Source: Lachnospiraceae bacterium (GTDB lineage Bacteria > Bacillota > Clostridia > Lachnospirales > Lachnospiraceae). Taken from it: a DNA stretch of 64,000 nucleotides. The stretch's first letter is position 1. Each line of letters opens with the position of its first letter. Below, piece after piece: positions 8,270 to 18,576 of this stretch. The translations under genes and the position numbers were made by a program. The notes below the pieces were generated by a model. The model was not told where the DNA came from. It saw nothing but the letters and a program-made list of their open reading frames with translations, and ran no database searches. Location: positions 1-64,000 of the forward strand of contig JAFUPV010000009.1 in assembly GCA_017472605.1 (NCBI GenBank), written 5' to 3'.

Positions 8270-10471
8270 TCAGGAACGATATTCACTGGGACTGACTTCC
8301 TTCACACGCTTAAATGCACGGCGGAAGGACTGTACACTGTTGTATCCGGTTCGCTCTGCCACAACGGCTACCAAAACGCCGTCTTTCAGCAGTCTGCATG
8401 CTTCCTCGATCCGCAGCTGCTCCAGATACTCTGCGAAATTCACGCCCATCTCTTCTTTAAAAATGGAAGAAAGGTATCCTTCTGACCATTTAAACTGTTC
8501 ACTGACCATAGCCAGCCCCATGGAAGGATCCTGGAAATTTTCTGCCATATACTGAAGGATTGCCTGAATCTTTTCACTGCGCCGTTCATTCTTCTGAATC
8601 GCACAGCGCTTACAAATCTCTGCACACAGCGTTTTGACCTGAGCAAAATACTGATGATACTCTTCTTTATTAGTAGAAATCAGTGAACTGATTCGAATCA
8701 GCTCCTCGTCCCTGTCATCCCATTTTCTAGTCTGTTCCGCTAACAGTTCACAGATGTCACGGTTCAACTTTAAAAACTGTTTTCTGTGAATGGAACGACG
8801 GATACAATTTTCCGTCCGGATCATTTCCAACGCACTTTCGACTGCGCCGTAATCGCCGATTCGAAGCCCTTGAACCAAATGTTCCTGAATGGAATAAGGA
8901 AGCCAGTAACTGCCATCCTCCAGATGGATTTCTGAATATAAACAGACAGAATCAGTCATGTTCCCTGATGAAAGCACCGAATTGGCTTCCTCTGCACTTT
9001 TCCAGAAATACATCAAATCCCTACAGGACGTACCAACGCCCCAACAGGCATCAATGTGATGCTCATCTCTCAGCCACATGGCAATATCTGCCAGAATATC
9101 CAGCAGCCGCTCCTGCTCCTGGATTTCAATAATAAATAAGGTTTCCAGTGTATTCCTCTTATAAGACCAGGCAGTCAGTCCATGTTCTCCTTCAAACCGC
9201 TCCGTTGTCAGAATCTGCGCTGCCCGCGCTTCTTCAACCGTCTGTCCGTCAATGTTTTCCGCTTCAATCTGTGGAAAGAAACGAATTGCCGCCGCATAGT
9301 AAGTTCCTCCGCTCAGCTGCAGCCCAGCGCGGGCTGCCATGTATTCCATTTCCGCTCTGGACAAAAAATCAGCTTTCAGCAGGTTATGAAAAAACGTTTT
9401 CTGCAGTGCTGGACGGTTTTTCTGCTGCTCCTGAATGATCTCACTGACAGTTCGGTTGATGGATAAAAGATCCCGTTCTCCGCCGGACACCTGACTCTCT
9501 TCCAGAAGATCGGCAATCCGGTTAATCGGCTTCCCACTGCGCATGGAAAAGAACAGAGAAATCCCGGTTCCGGCTACAGCTGCAATAGCCAGGAGGGTCC
9601 ATATGAAGGTACGCAGCTGCGACAGACGCACCATTGCTTCCTGTTCCGGTATCACAACCGTGTAGGTCAGCTTCTCACTTTGTTCCGATGTAACGGACAG
9701 CTGAATTTTTCCGTCCATCTGAAGTCCTTCTGTACGATTCTGGCGGATTTGTTCCTCACATGCCAACCCATCATGCATTACAAGACACTTCTCTCCCTGA
9801 TGAACAAAAAGGCTGTATCCGCTGTATCGTTCCAGAAAGTCCATCTGTTCCAGAATCTGTTGTTCATCAATACGGAAAAAGACAGTTCCCACCCGCACCA
9901 TTTCCTGCATGGACTTCAGACACGGAAACACATAGAACAATTCTCCGCTGTCCGATACATAGAAGTATGGAGCTGTTTCATCTCCCTGACAGACAGCAAG
10001 CCATTCTTCGGAAGAAATACCCCATCCATCCAGATAAATCTGGAATACCGGCCTTAAGTAGACTGCATCATCATAGAGAATCCTGTCAATGTTATTGACA
10101 TAAATAAATGTATTGGTATACAATTCCCGGTTATAGTACCGTACAATTTCAAAATATTCTTCCAGCATAGCAGACGCTGCCGATACATATTCCAGACGTT
10201 TCGAAGAATCCATTTGTCCGAGATACTTCAATTTCTCCGAAAGTGCCATCTTCATTCCACAGACACGGATATCGGTCATCGTCTGATCAATCCGGCTGAT
10301 TCCCTGCCGAAGAGAATACTCATTTTCTTCTACCATGCTGCTCTGAACAATGGAAAACGCCTTTTGAAACCCTGCAAAGCAGGTGATGACCATGACAACC
10401 AATATCAGCATGTATGATGACCAGAATCTGAGAATTGCATTTCGTCGAATTCCGGCTAATAACTTTCTCAT
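8270..10471 (-). CDS. Membrane-anchored AraC-family transcriptional regulator
   Basis: A regulator of about 733 residues. It begins with a membrane span (about residues 15-40), followed by an extracytoplasmic sensor part of roughly 230 residues and a second span near residues 285-305 (TFIWTLLAIAAVAGTGISLF). A cytoplasmic linker follows, and it ends with a double helix-turn-helix AraC DNA-binding domain (ILQYMAENFQDPSMGLAMVS and the final SFRRAFKRVKEVSPSEYRS). This layout is common next to LplABC importers in Lachnospiraceae and Paenibacillus, where it probably senses the sugar outside. The start was set at the ATG with GGGGGA about 9 bases upstream; two ATGs further upstream keep the frame. 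It lies between the importer operon and the divergent GH28 gene, which are its likely targets. Confidence 0.88.
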   Translation of the reverse strand: MRKLLAGIRRNAILRFWSSYMLILVVMVITCFAGFQKAFSIVQSSMVEENEYSLRQGISRIDQTMTDIRVCGMKMALSEKLKYLGQMDSSKRLEYVSAASAMLEEYFEIVRYYNRELYTNTFIYVNNIDRILYDDAVYLRPVFQIYLDGWGISSEEWLAVCQGDETAPYFYVSDSGELFYVFPCLKSMQEMVRVGTVFFRIDEQQILEQMDFLERYSGYSLFVHQGEKCLVMHDGLACEEQIRQNRTEGLQMDGKIQLSVTSEQSEKLTYTVVIPEQEAMVRLSQLRTFIWTLLAIAAVAGTGISLFFSMRSGKPINRIADLLEESQVSGGERDLLSINRTVSEIIQEQQKNRPALQKTFFHNLLKADFLSRAEMEYMAARAGLQLSGGTYYAAAIRFFPQIEAENIDGQTVEEARAAQILTTERFEGEHGLTAWSYKRNTLETLFIIEIQEQERLLDILADIAMWLRDEHHIDACWGVGTSCRDLMYFWKSAEEANSVLSSGNMTDSVCLYSEIHLEDGSYWLPYSIQEHLVQGLRIGDYGAVESALEMIRTENCIRRSIHRKQFLKLNRDICELLAEQTRKWDDRDEELIRISSLISTNKEEYHQYFAQVKTLCAEICKRCAIQKNERRSEKIQAILQYMAENFQDPSMGLAMVSEQFKWSEGYLSSIFKEEMGVNFAEYLEQLRIEEACRLLKDGVLVAVVAERTGYNSVQSFRRAFKRVKEVSPSEYRS

Positions 10472-10558
10472 TTCTTCTTCCCCCATGTTTCCGTGCAGAA
10501 ATAAGAGAAACACATGCGCACGTTTCTCCCGTTATTGCAGCTGCTTAGTTTGTTATTC

Positions 10559-10587
10559 AGTATAACACAATCGGATTTTTTTGAAAA
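10559..10587 (-). promoter_or_regulatory. Promoter of the AraC-type regulator gene
   Basis: Minus-strand TATACT at 10559-10564 with TTTTCA 17 bp upstream (4 of 6 match to TTGACA). It points at the regulator gene and is back to back with the GH28 promoter. Confidence 0.45.
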
Positions 10588-10629
10588 GTATTCGAAGGGC
10601 ATACAAATCTTTATCCGAAATACTGTTCC

Positions 10630-10658
10630 TTGCAATCCACAACAAAACTTCGTATAAT
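10630..10658 (+). promoter_or_regulatory. Promoter of the GH28 gene
   Basis: TTGCAA (10630-10635), a 17-bp spacer and perfect TATAAT (10653-10658). It would start transcripts near 10665, about 50 nt before the GH28 start, which has AGGAGG at 10705-10710. Confidence 0.75.
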
Positions 10659-10716
10659 AACTTCATGAAGACGGCTTCCCGTCCGCGTTCTGTTATCATT
10701 TTTCAGGAGGTTTTCC

Positions 10717-11949
10717 ATGACTACCACTTCTTATTCCACTCCGTTCCCCATGGCCCCCGTTTTGGAGCCCAACATCCCGGATCGGACAATCCACAGCTGT
10801 GCGTTCGAATCCATTCAGGCTGCTGTTGATCACTGCGCATCCCTTGGAGGAGGAACCGTGTCTGTTCCTGCCGGAACCTGGCACTCCGGTCCGATCCATC
10901 TGCGTGACCACATCCGGCTTCACCTGGAAAAAGGAGCCATGATCCGTTTCAGCAGTGTTCCGGAAGACTATCTCCCTGTTGTTTTTACCCGCTGGGAAGG
11001 TACCGAATGCTATAACTATTCTCCGCTGATCTATGCAAAAGACTGCCATGATATCGCTGTTACCGGAGAGGGAACACTCCATGGAAACGGTGCGGACTGG
11101 TGGCACTGGAAACAGCTCCAGCAGGCCGGTGCTGATCTTCTCTATCAGTACGGAACAGAGAATGTTCCTGTTGAGCAGCGCATCTTTGGAACCAGGGAAG
11201 CGGCTCTTCGCCCTTCCTTTATCCAGTTCATTGCCTGCGAACGGGTGCTGATGGAGGACATTACCGTTCTGGACGGTCCCCAGTGGACGCTCCACCCGGT
11301 TTACTGTCAGGATGTGACGATCCGCCGCGTTCATGTGAACACCAACGGACACAATACCGATGGTCTGAATCCGGATTCCTGCAGAAATGTTCTCATTGAA
11401 GATTCGGATTTTTACACCGGAGATGACTGCATCGCGATTAACGCGGGAATTAATAAGGATGGCTGGCGGGTGAACCGTCCCTGCGAGAACATTGTCATTC
11501 GCCGATGCACCATGACCGGCGGTCACGGCGGGCTGGTAATCGGAAGCGCCGTGTCCGGAAGTGTCCGTCATGTCTACGCCCATGACTGCCGGATTTCCGG
11601 TACCATGCAGGGAATCCGGCTCAAATCCATGCGCGGCCGCGGCGGCGTTGTGGAGGACATCCATTTTGAACGGGTAACGATCCATGATCTTTCCCATGAA
11701 GCAATCCAGATCAACATGTTCTACGAGTTCAGTACGGTAATTCCGAAAACAGACACGCCGTCCGAGTTTCAGAACATTACCATTCGCGATATCAGCGGTT
11801 CCAACGCCGCTGTGGCCATCCAGATCCGCGGTCTGCCGGAAAAGAAGCTGGCAGACATCACACTGGAACACATTCACCTGACTGCGGAAAATTCCATGAT
11901 CTGCTCTGATGTGACGGGACTGCGGATGAATGACGTTGTCTGTGAGTGA
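10717..11949 (+). CDS. Glycoside hydrolase family 28 (polygalacturonase-type)
   Basis: Right-handed beta-helix enzyme of 410 residues that hydrolyses alpha-1,4-galacturonosyl or related bonds of pectin by inversion. The GH28 catalytic motifs are in order: NTDG at 213-216 (Asp215), TGDD at 235-238, GHGG at 269-272 (His270) and RLK at 301-303. There is no signal peptide and no membrane segment, so it should work inside the cell on imported oligogalacturonides, probably as an exo-enzyme. It is divergent from the AraC-type regulator and importer and has its own strong promoter. Rhamnogalacturonase activity is an alternative within the family. Confidence 0.92.
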   Translation: MTTTSYSTPFPMAPVLEPNIPDRTIHSCAFESIQAAVDHCASLGGGTVSVPAGTWHSGPIHLRDHIRLHLEKGAMIRFSSVPEDYLPVVFTRWEGTECYNYSPLIYAKDCHDIAVTGEGTLHGNGADWWHWKQLQQAGADLLYQYGTENVPVEQRIFGTREAALRPSFIQFIACERVLMEDITVLDGPQWTLHPVYCQDVTIRRVHVNTNGHNTDGLNPDSCRNVLIEDSDFYTGDDCIAINAGINKDGWRVNRPCENIVIRRCTMTGGHGGLVIGSAVSGSVRHVYAHDCRISGTMQGIRLKSMRGRGGVVEDIHFERVTIHDLSHEAIQINMFYEFSTVIPKTDTPSEFQNITIRDISGSNAAVAIQIRGLPEKKLADITLEHIHLTAENSMICSDVTGLRMNDVVCE

Positions 11950-12054
11950 TGTTATCTGCGAAGCAAACCCATAACCGGATGTCTTATCTCCTTCGTCCGT
12001 GAAAAACAGGAAAGAAATGTACTGTCTTCCGTCTTTTCTGACTCTGCTGACAAA

Positions 12055-12135
12055 AACAGTCTCTCAAAATGAGGTCCCCTCCTTACTGGATATCCGGTAA
12101 AGAGGGGACCTGTCATTTTGAGAGACCGTCTTCTT
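12055..12135. terminator. Large bidirectional terminator between GH28 and TRAP operons
   Basis: A long near-perfect inverted repeat spans 12059-12126: GTCTCTCAAAATGA at the left pairs with TCATTTTGAGAGAC at the right, enclosing AGGTCCCCTC against GAGGGGACCT. T-rich tails lie on both sides (CTTCTTTTATT on plus, TGTTTTTGTC on minus). It separates the convergent GH28 gene and dctM. Confidence 0.9.
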
Positions 12136-12235
12136 TTATTGATCGGTTCCACTGAATCCTGTTTTCTGATTCCTTTTCTGAATTCCAATCCTGTCAGTTA
12201 CAATTCTTCCTGCAGGCGGAGACGTTTCCGATTCT

Positions 12236-13537
12236 TTATGCCAGACCAGCCAGAATCGGCAGCCCCATGGAGATTCCGGATACATAGGTAACCAGAAGAA
12301 GACCAATCAGAATTGCCGCATAGTAGATCAGCATGTAGGGCATGACTTTTGCCAGCGACGTTTTTCCGACCTTAATGGCTACAAACAGGGTGTTTCCAAC
12401 CGGCGGTGTGATGTTTCCGATGCAGAGGTTGTACACAAGAATCAGACCGAACTGAATCGGGTTCATTCCGAAGCTCTTTACGATTGGAAGGAACAGAGGG
12501 GTGAAAATCATGATGGCAGGAGTTACGTCCATGAAAGTTCCGGCAATCAGGAGGATCACGTTCATGATCAGAAGGATGATATATTTGTTCTCTGTGATTC
12601 CCAGCAGAACGGAAGAAATTGCCTGAGGAATCTGGGTGAATGCCATGACCCATCCAAGGATGTTGGATACACCGATCAGGAACACAACCATGCCGCTCAT
12701 CTTCGCACTGTCCACCACAATGTTCCAGAAGGACTTCCAGGTGATGTTGCGGTAGCAGATGCCGAGGATCAGCGCATAAACAACCGCGATGGCAGAGCCT
12801 TCGGTTGCAGTAAAGATACCGCCGATGATGCCGCCGATGACAACAACAATCAGGGACAGAGACGGAAGCGCACGGACAGTCGCATGGAGCAGGTTGTTCC
12901 AGTCAAATTTTCCCGGATTTCCCTTATATCCCTTTTTCTTTGCGATCAGGATGGCTGCCGCTACACAGCAGAGAGCCCAGATGATTCCCGGGATATAGCC
13001 TGCAAGGAACAGAGCTGCCACGGAAGTACCGCCGGAAACAAGGGAGTAGGTAATCAGCGCATTGGACGGCGGGATCAGCAGACCGGACGGTGCGGAGGCA
13101 CCATTGGTAGCCGCACAGAGTGCCGGATCATAGCCCTGCTCTTCTTCCCCTTCACGAACCATGCTTCCAACTGCCGCAGCTGCTGCAGATGCGGAACCGG
13201 AGATTGCGCCGAACAGGGCGTTGGCTCCAACGTTTGTTACAAGCAGTGCGCCCGGAAGTTTGCCGAGAATTGCCAGCACAAAATCAACAAGACGTTTTGC
13301 AATACCGCCCTGATTCATCAGGTTTCCGGCTAATATAAAGAAAGGGATCGCCGTCAGACTGAACTTGCTCATGCCGACGAAGGTTCGCTGAGCTGCAGTA
13401 AGGACGGAAACGTCAAGTGCCATCACAGTGAGAATCGCTGCCAGCGAGGAAATACCGATTGCATAGGAAATCGGCACACCGATGAACAGCAGTACAAGTA
13501 ACACAATTAGAATGATTAATAACGCCTTTATTGCCAT
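12236..13537 (-). CDS. dctM: TRAP transporter large permease
   Basis: The 12-span membrane subunit of a tripartite ATP-independent periplasmic transporter, 433 residues, which moves an organic acid using a Na+ gradient. Recognisable DctM features are the hydrophobic repeats, the GISSLAAILTV start, the SGSASAAAAAVGSM segment with NGASAPSGLLIPPSNALITYS, and the late FMDVTPAIMIFTPLFLPI and NLCIGNITPPVGNTLFVA. It starts four bases after the dctQ stop. Na+ coupling fits the Na+-type ATP synthase in the next operon. The substrate may be a uronate given the pectin genes nearby, but that is inference. Confidence 0.95.
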   Translation of the reverse strand: MAIKALLIILIVLLVLLFIGVPISYAIGISSLAAILTVMALDVSVLTAAQRTFVGMSKFSLTAIPFFILAGNLMNQGGIAKRLVDFVLAILGKLPGALLVTNVGANALFGAISGSASAAAAAVGSMVREGEEEQGYDPALCAATNGASAPSGLLIPPSNALITYSLVSGGTSVAALFLAGYIPGIIWALCCVAAAILIAKKKGYKGNPGKFDWNNLLHATVRALPSLSLIVVVIGGIIGGIFTATEGSAIAVVYALILGICYRNITWKSFWNIVVDSAKMSGMVVFLIGVSNILGWVMAFTQIPQAISSVLLGITENKYIILLIMNVILLIAGTFMDVTPAIMIFTPLFLPIVKSFGMNPIQFGLILVYNLCIGNITPPVGNTLFVAIKVGKTSLAKVMPYMLIYYAAILIGLLLVTYVSGISMGLPILAGLA

Positions 13538-13540
13538 TTG

Positions 13541-14086
13541 TTATGCCTCCTTCCCTTTCTTTGCGGCTTCCTGTGCATCGGCAGCCTCTTTCTGCTCCTC
13601 ATCCGGCGCATCCAGAGAGATGGATCCGTTCAGGATTCCGATGATGTTCAGAATGGTGTAGACGATGTTGATCAGACCGCTCAGCGGCAGCACAATGTAA
13701 AAAATTCCGATCGGCACACCAAGCGAAGAGGTCATCTGACCCATTGCAAGGTTGGTGATCTGAACGCCGCCAAGTACAAGGATAACCGCCGCGAACACGC
13801 ATGCAATGACTTCCGCAAGAACGTGAAAGAATTTCTTCGCACCAGGACCCATCCGGTCAACCAGGATCGGGATGTTCATGTGGCCGCGTTCACCGACAAC
13901 AACGGAGGAACCAAGGAGAGCCATCCATGCAAACAGATAGGAAACCAGCTCCTCAGACCATGATGACGGATTCTGAAGGACATATCTGGTAAATACCTGC
14001 CAGCAGGTCAGGGCTACCATTGCCAGGAAGCTGACTCCTGCCAGAATGTTTAATACGTTATTTAAGGTTTTTCTCAGTTTTTCCAC
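13541..14086 (-). CDS. dctQ: TRAP transporter small permease
   Basis: Four-span small membrane subunit of 181 residues that pairs with DctM. The DctQ signatures are seen: CWQVFTRYVLQNPSSWSEEL near residues 28-47 and LLGSSVVVGERGHMNI after it. The C-terminal tail is hydrophilic and Ala/Glu/Lys rich. It lies between dctP and dctM with gaps of 10 and 3 bases, so the three form one transcript. Function follows from its partners. Confidence 0.93.
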   Translation of the reverse strand: MEKLRKTLNNVLNILAGVSFLAMVALTCWQVFTRYVLQNPSSWSEELVSYLFAWMALLGSSVVVGERGHMNIPILVDRMGPGAKKFFHVLAEVIACVFAAVILVLGGVQITNLAMGQMTSSLGVPIGIFYIVLPLSGLINIVYTILNIIGILNGSISLDAPDEEQKEAADAQEAAKKGKEA

Positions 14087-14096
14087 GATCTTCCTC

Positions 14097-15122
14097 CTAC
14101 TCTGCTACTGAAGGATACTTTTCATTGTATTCCTGGATTTTATCATAGATTGGCACAAGCGCTTCGTTGCCGGACAGCACAGACTCGTGAAGCGGTGCAC
14201 AGGCTTCTACGAAAGGCGCCTGATCCGGGTAGATGAACGTAACACCCTGTTCATTCTGCGCTTTTTCCTTTGCCGCTTCCACTGCCTTTACCCACTCTTC
14301 CCGCTGAACGGTGTTTACCAGCTTGTAGCCTTCTTCGAAAACAGCACGCTCTTCTTCTGTCAAATCTTCGATAAAGGCAATGTTTCCGATCAGGATATCG
14401 GGAACCATCTGGTGCATGTCATAGGAGTAATACTTGCAGACATCTCCGTGACCATTATCGGTCAGTGCCATCTCGTTATTTTCCGCACCGTCGATGATGT
14501 TGGACTGGAGTGAGGTGTACACTTCACCAAATCCCATCGGGGTTGCCGAACCGCCAAGCAGATCCATCATCCGGATGTTGGTCGGAGACTGCTGAACACG
14601 AATCTTCAGTCCTTTCAGGTCTGCCGGACTGTTGATCGGCTTATCAACGGTATAGAAGTTACGGGTTCCCGCATCCAGCCAGGTTACTGCAGTGAATCCA
14701 GCCTTTTCGGTGGAACCGAAGATCGGATCGGTCACTTCCGGGTCATCCATTGCCGCATGGTACGCATCAGCACTGGCAAACAGATAGGGCAGATTAAAGA
14801 TCTCATAGTTCTTACCGAATGTCTCCAGAATCGCATTACTTGCCACGCAGAAATCAATTGCGCCGGTCTGGGTCAGCTGAACCATGTCCGTCTGGGAGCC
14901 CAGAAGTTCACTGGGATACACCTGAACCTCATAGGTATCGCCCAGCTCTTCATTGATAAATTCACTGAACGCTTCCAGCGCAATATGGGTCGGATGGTTG
15001 GTGGACTGGTTATGTCCGATGCGGACAATCTGTTTCTGCTCCGCACTGCCGCACCCGGTCAGCGCCAGCACAGAAAGACCCGCAGCGCAAAACAGCATCC
15101 CCCATTTTGTCTTGTTTCTCAT
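14097..15122 (-). CDS. dctP: TRAP transporter substrate-binding lipoprotein
   Basis: Extracytoplasmic binding protein of 341 residues. A lipoprotein signal is visible, with charged MRNKTK, a hydrophobic core and the lipobox LTGC (Cys24). The DctP fold motifs follow, including RIGHNQSTNHPTHIALEAF, the substrate-binding arginine region in LKGLKIRVQQSPTNIRMM and the GSATPMGFGEVYTSLQSNII block. That block is the usual DctP signature and its arginine binds the substrate carboxylate. It is the first gene of the operon and follows a sigma-A promoter with a leader of about 145 nt. Closest relatives by eye are the uronate/sialate-type DctP proteins, but the ligand cannot be read off. Confidence 0.95.
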   Translation of the reverse strand: MRNKTKWGMLFCAAGLSVLALTGCGSAEQKQIVRIGHNQSTNHPTHIALEAFSEFINEELGDTYEVQVYPSELLGSQTDMVQLTQTGAIDFCVASNAILETFGKNYEIFNLPYLFASADAYHAAMDDPEVTDPIFGSTEKAGFTAVTWLDAGTRNFYTVDKPINSPADLKGLKIRVQQSPTNIRMMDLLGGSATPMGFGEVYTSLQSNIIDGAENNEMALTDNGHGDVCKYYSYDMHQMVPDILIGNIAFIEDLTEEERAVFEEGYKLVNTVQREEWVKAVEAAKEKAQNEQGVTFIYPDQAPFVEACAPLHESVLSGNEALVPIYDKIQEYNEKYPSVAE

Positions 15123-15564
15123 GAAGAATCCCTCCTTATAAAATATATCGTAACTGCCGTCTCCAAATCAAAGAACAAATACACGTACCATTCCTCAACC
15201 GGAAACACACAATTAAGCATCTCTCTTTGTTAAAATCTTCCAATTAACGCAGATGATTTACACTACCTTTTGTCATTATATCACTACCATCCCCCACATG
15301 CAAGCAAATCAGACCATTTCCCCAAAACAAATTATCATCTTTTTGCTTCCCATCATTCAAAAACTTAACACTTTATAACTTTCCTTTTTCACGCCAAAAA
15401 TCCCATTCACAAACATCCTCCCCAGACCTTCCTCTACATCATCCCATCCTGCCTTTTTTATTTCTTTTCACTCAAACAAAAATTCTCTTTTTCACATGTG
15501 AAATAATCTCCCTTCATCCTATTATCACACACATTCCTTCAAACCATACATACCGCGATACACA
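15123..15564 (-). promoter_or_regulatory. dctP promoter and G-poor upstream region
   Basis: No gene is seen here. On the minus strand, TTGCAT (15298-15303), a 17-bp spacer and TATAAT (15275-15280) form a good promoter for dctPQM with transcription starting near 15268. The 300 bases from 15241 to 15540 contain only 13 G on the plus strand, a striking strand bias. A perfect 12-bp palindrome, TTCACATGTGAA, lies at 15491-15502, about 190 bp upstream of the -35, and could bind a GntR- or LacI-type regulator. Confidence 0.65.
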
Positions 15565-15772
15565 GCCGCCGGGCCAGCAGTCTGACTGGTTCGTCTATGC
15601 AGGAGTATTAGAACTTCTTAGTGGACAGAAAACTGCGTTGTTCACCAAAAAAGCATTGTTTGAGCGTCAGCGAGTTATGCTTTTTTGGCGAACGCCCTTA
15701 GCAGTTTTCTGTCCACTGTAGAAGTTCTTATGCTCCGAATCTACGATCCAGTCAGACTGCCGACCCGGCGGC
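15565..15772. repeat. 208-bp imperfect palindrome next to the end of the atp operon
   Basis: The left arm (from GCCGCCGGGCC at 15565) is matched by an inverted right arm ending GACCCGGCGGC at 15772. Paired blocks include CAGTCTGACTGG with CCAGTCAGACTG, AGAACTTCT with AGAAGTTCT, and AGTGGACAGAAAACTGC with GCAGTTTTCTGTCCACT. CCAAAAAAGCAT pairs with ATGCTTTTTTGG near the centre at about 15668. Small mismatches and bulges look like compensated drift. It ends 12 bp after the atpC stop, so it may act as the operon terminator, but its length and arm structure look like a dispersed repeat or MITE-like element. Confidence 0.9.
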
Positions 15773-15784
15773 GTCCCCTCATTG

Positions 15785-16186
15785 CTATTGTTTCACCCCA
15801 ATTCGAACCAGCGCCCTGCGGAGCTTCGCCTCCGCAATCTTCTGCTCTTTATCGGAAAGGTTCTTCTGCGCCAGCTTTTCCTCGGCGCGTTTCTTTGCCA
15901 GTTCGGCACGGTCTCTGTCAATCTGCTCTTGCCATTCCCAGGTGGTCGCTACGATGCGGCAGTCTCCTTCCACAACCGTCAGCATGCCTCCGATGCAGGC
16001 AGCACGGCGGACTTCGCCCCCGGCAGAAGTCACACGCGCCTCTCCCATGCCAAGTCCGGTGCAGTAGTTGCAGTGCCCTGCAAGGATCGCCATATCACCG
16101 GTCATGGACCGCACAACGACCCGCTGTGCCTGCTCATCAAAGACCAGGCCGTCCGGCGTTACAATCTGTAAACGGAATGTATTCAT
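15785..16186 (-). CDS. atpC: ATP synthase F1 subunit epsilon
   Basis: Part of the central stalk of the F1Fo ATP synthase, 133 residues; couples rotor and catalytic head and can inhibit ATP hydrolysis. The N-terminal beta-sandwich begins NTFRLQIVTPDGLVFDEQA and contains the typical GDMAILAGHCNY block. The C-terminal helical hairpin (about 90-133) is rich in Ala, Glu, Lys and Arg. It is the last gene of the operon, 11 bp after atpD. It is directly followed by the 208-bp palindrome. Confidence 0.95.
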   Translation of the reverse strand: MNTFRLQIVTPDGLVFDEQAQRVVVRSMTGDMAILAGHCNYCTGLGMGEARVTSAGGEVRRAACIGGMLTVVEGDCRIVATTWEWQEQIDRDRAELAKKRAEEKLAQKNLSDKEQKIAEAKLRRALVRIGVKQ

Positions 16187-16197
16187 GACTGCCTCCT

Positions 16198-17685
<1,488 letters not shown>

Positions 17686-18543
17686 TCAGCTGTTTCCCTC
17701 CGCGCCTGCAACAATCTCCGTAATTTCCTGGGTGATGCCAGCCTGACGGACACGGTTGTAGTACAGATTCAGGGTTTCGATCATCTCTCCGGCATTCTTG
17801 GTTGCCGCATCCATCACCATCCGTCTTGCCGCCAGCTCACTGGCAACCGACTCACTCATGGCTCCGTAAATCATTCCGGCAAGATATTCCGGTACGATTA
17901 CATCGAATACCTGACTGCTGTCCGGCTCATAGAGGATCTGACCATAGCGGTCCTTCTTTTCGGCATTGGCAACCAGCTCAGTAAGCGGCAGCATGGGATC
18001 TGTCTTCGGTGTCTGGGTCATCATGGAAACGAATTCCGTATAGCAAAGAGAAATGTATCCAATGGTTCCTTTTCGGAATTCACTGCAAAGCATTCTTGCC
18101 ATTTCGAAGCAGTCCGCAACGGAAATGTCACCTGCTTCCGAAAACGCTTCCGTCAGAATCGGCACTTCTCTCCGCTTATAATATTCAACGGCTTTCTTTC
18201 CGATGGGCAGAACCATGTACTCTTTTCCCTGTACTTCCTGCTCCAGACATTTGAAGAGATTGTTATTGTAACCGCCGGCAAATCCCCGGTCTCCTGCGAT
18301 CACCACATAGCACCAGACCTCACTTGCAGCTTTCTTCGCATAGGGAGAGGAAAACTCCGTGTTGCCGGCCGCAATCTGTTCCAGGGCAGTCTGCAGAATG
18401 TCAAAATAGGGCTTGCTCTTTTCCGCACGTTCCTTGGCATGGCGCAGCTTGGAAGCCGCTACCAGTTCCATGGCTTTTGTGATCTGCATCGTGCTCTGGA
18501 TACTTTTTATACGCAGCTTGACAGCCTTCCTATTGGCAGCCAT
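17686..18543 (-). CDS. atpG: ATP synthase F1 subunit gamma
   Basis: Central rotor shaft, 285 residues. The N-terminal helix RKAVKLRIKSIQSTMQITKAMELVAASKLR is family typical, as is the C-terminal helix (ASELAARRMVMDAATKNAGE and YYNRVRQAGITQEITEIV). The middle Rossmann-like domain includes VVIAGDRGFAGGYN. Length is normal. It lies 33 bp after atpA and 93 bp before the atpD start. Confidence 0.96.
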   Translation of the reverse strand: MAANRKAVKLRIKSIQSTMQITKAMELVAASKLRHAKERAEKSKPYFDILQTALEQIAAGNTEFSSPYAKKAASEVWCYVVIAGDRGFAGGYNNNLFKCLEQEVQGKEYMVLPIGKKAVEYYKRREVPILTEAFSEAGDISVADCFEMARMLCSEFRKGTIGYISLCYTEFVSMMTQTPKTDPMLPLTELVANAEKKDRYGQILYEPDSSQVFDVIVPEYLAGMIYGAMSESVASELAARRMVMDAATKNAGEMIETLNLYYNRVRQAGITQEITEIVAGAEGNS

Positions 18544-18576
18544 CGAATCTCCTCCTTCTGTTTCTCATTTACAGGC

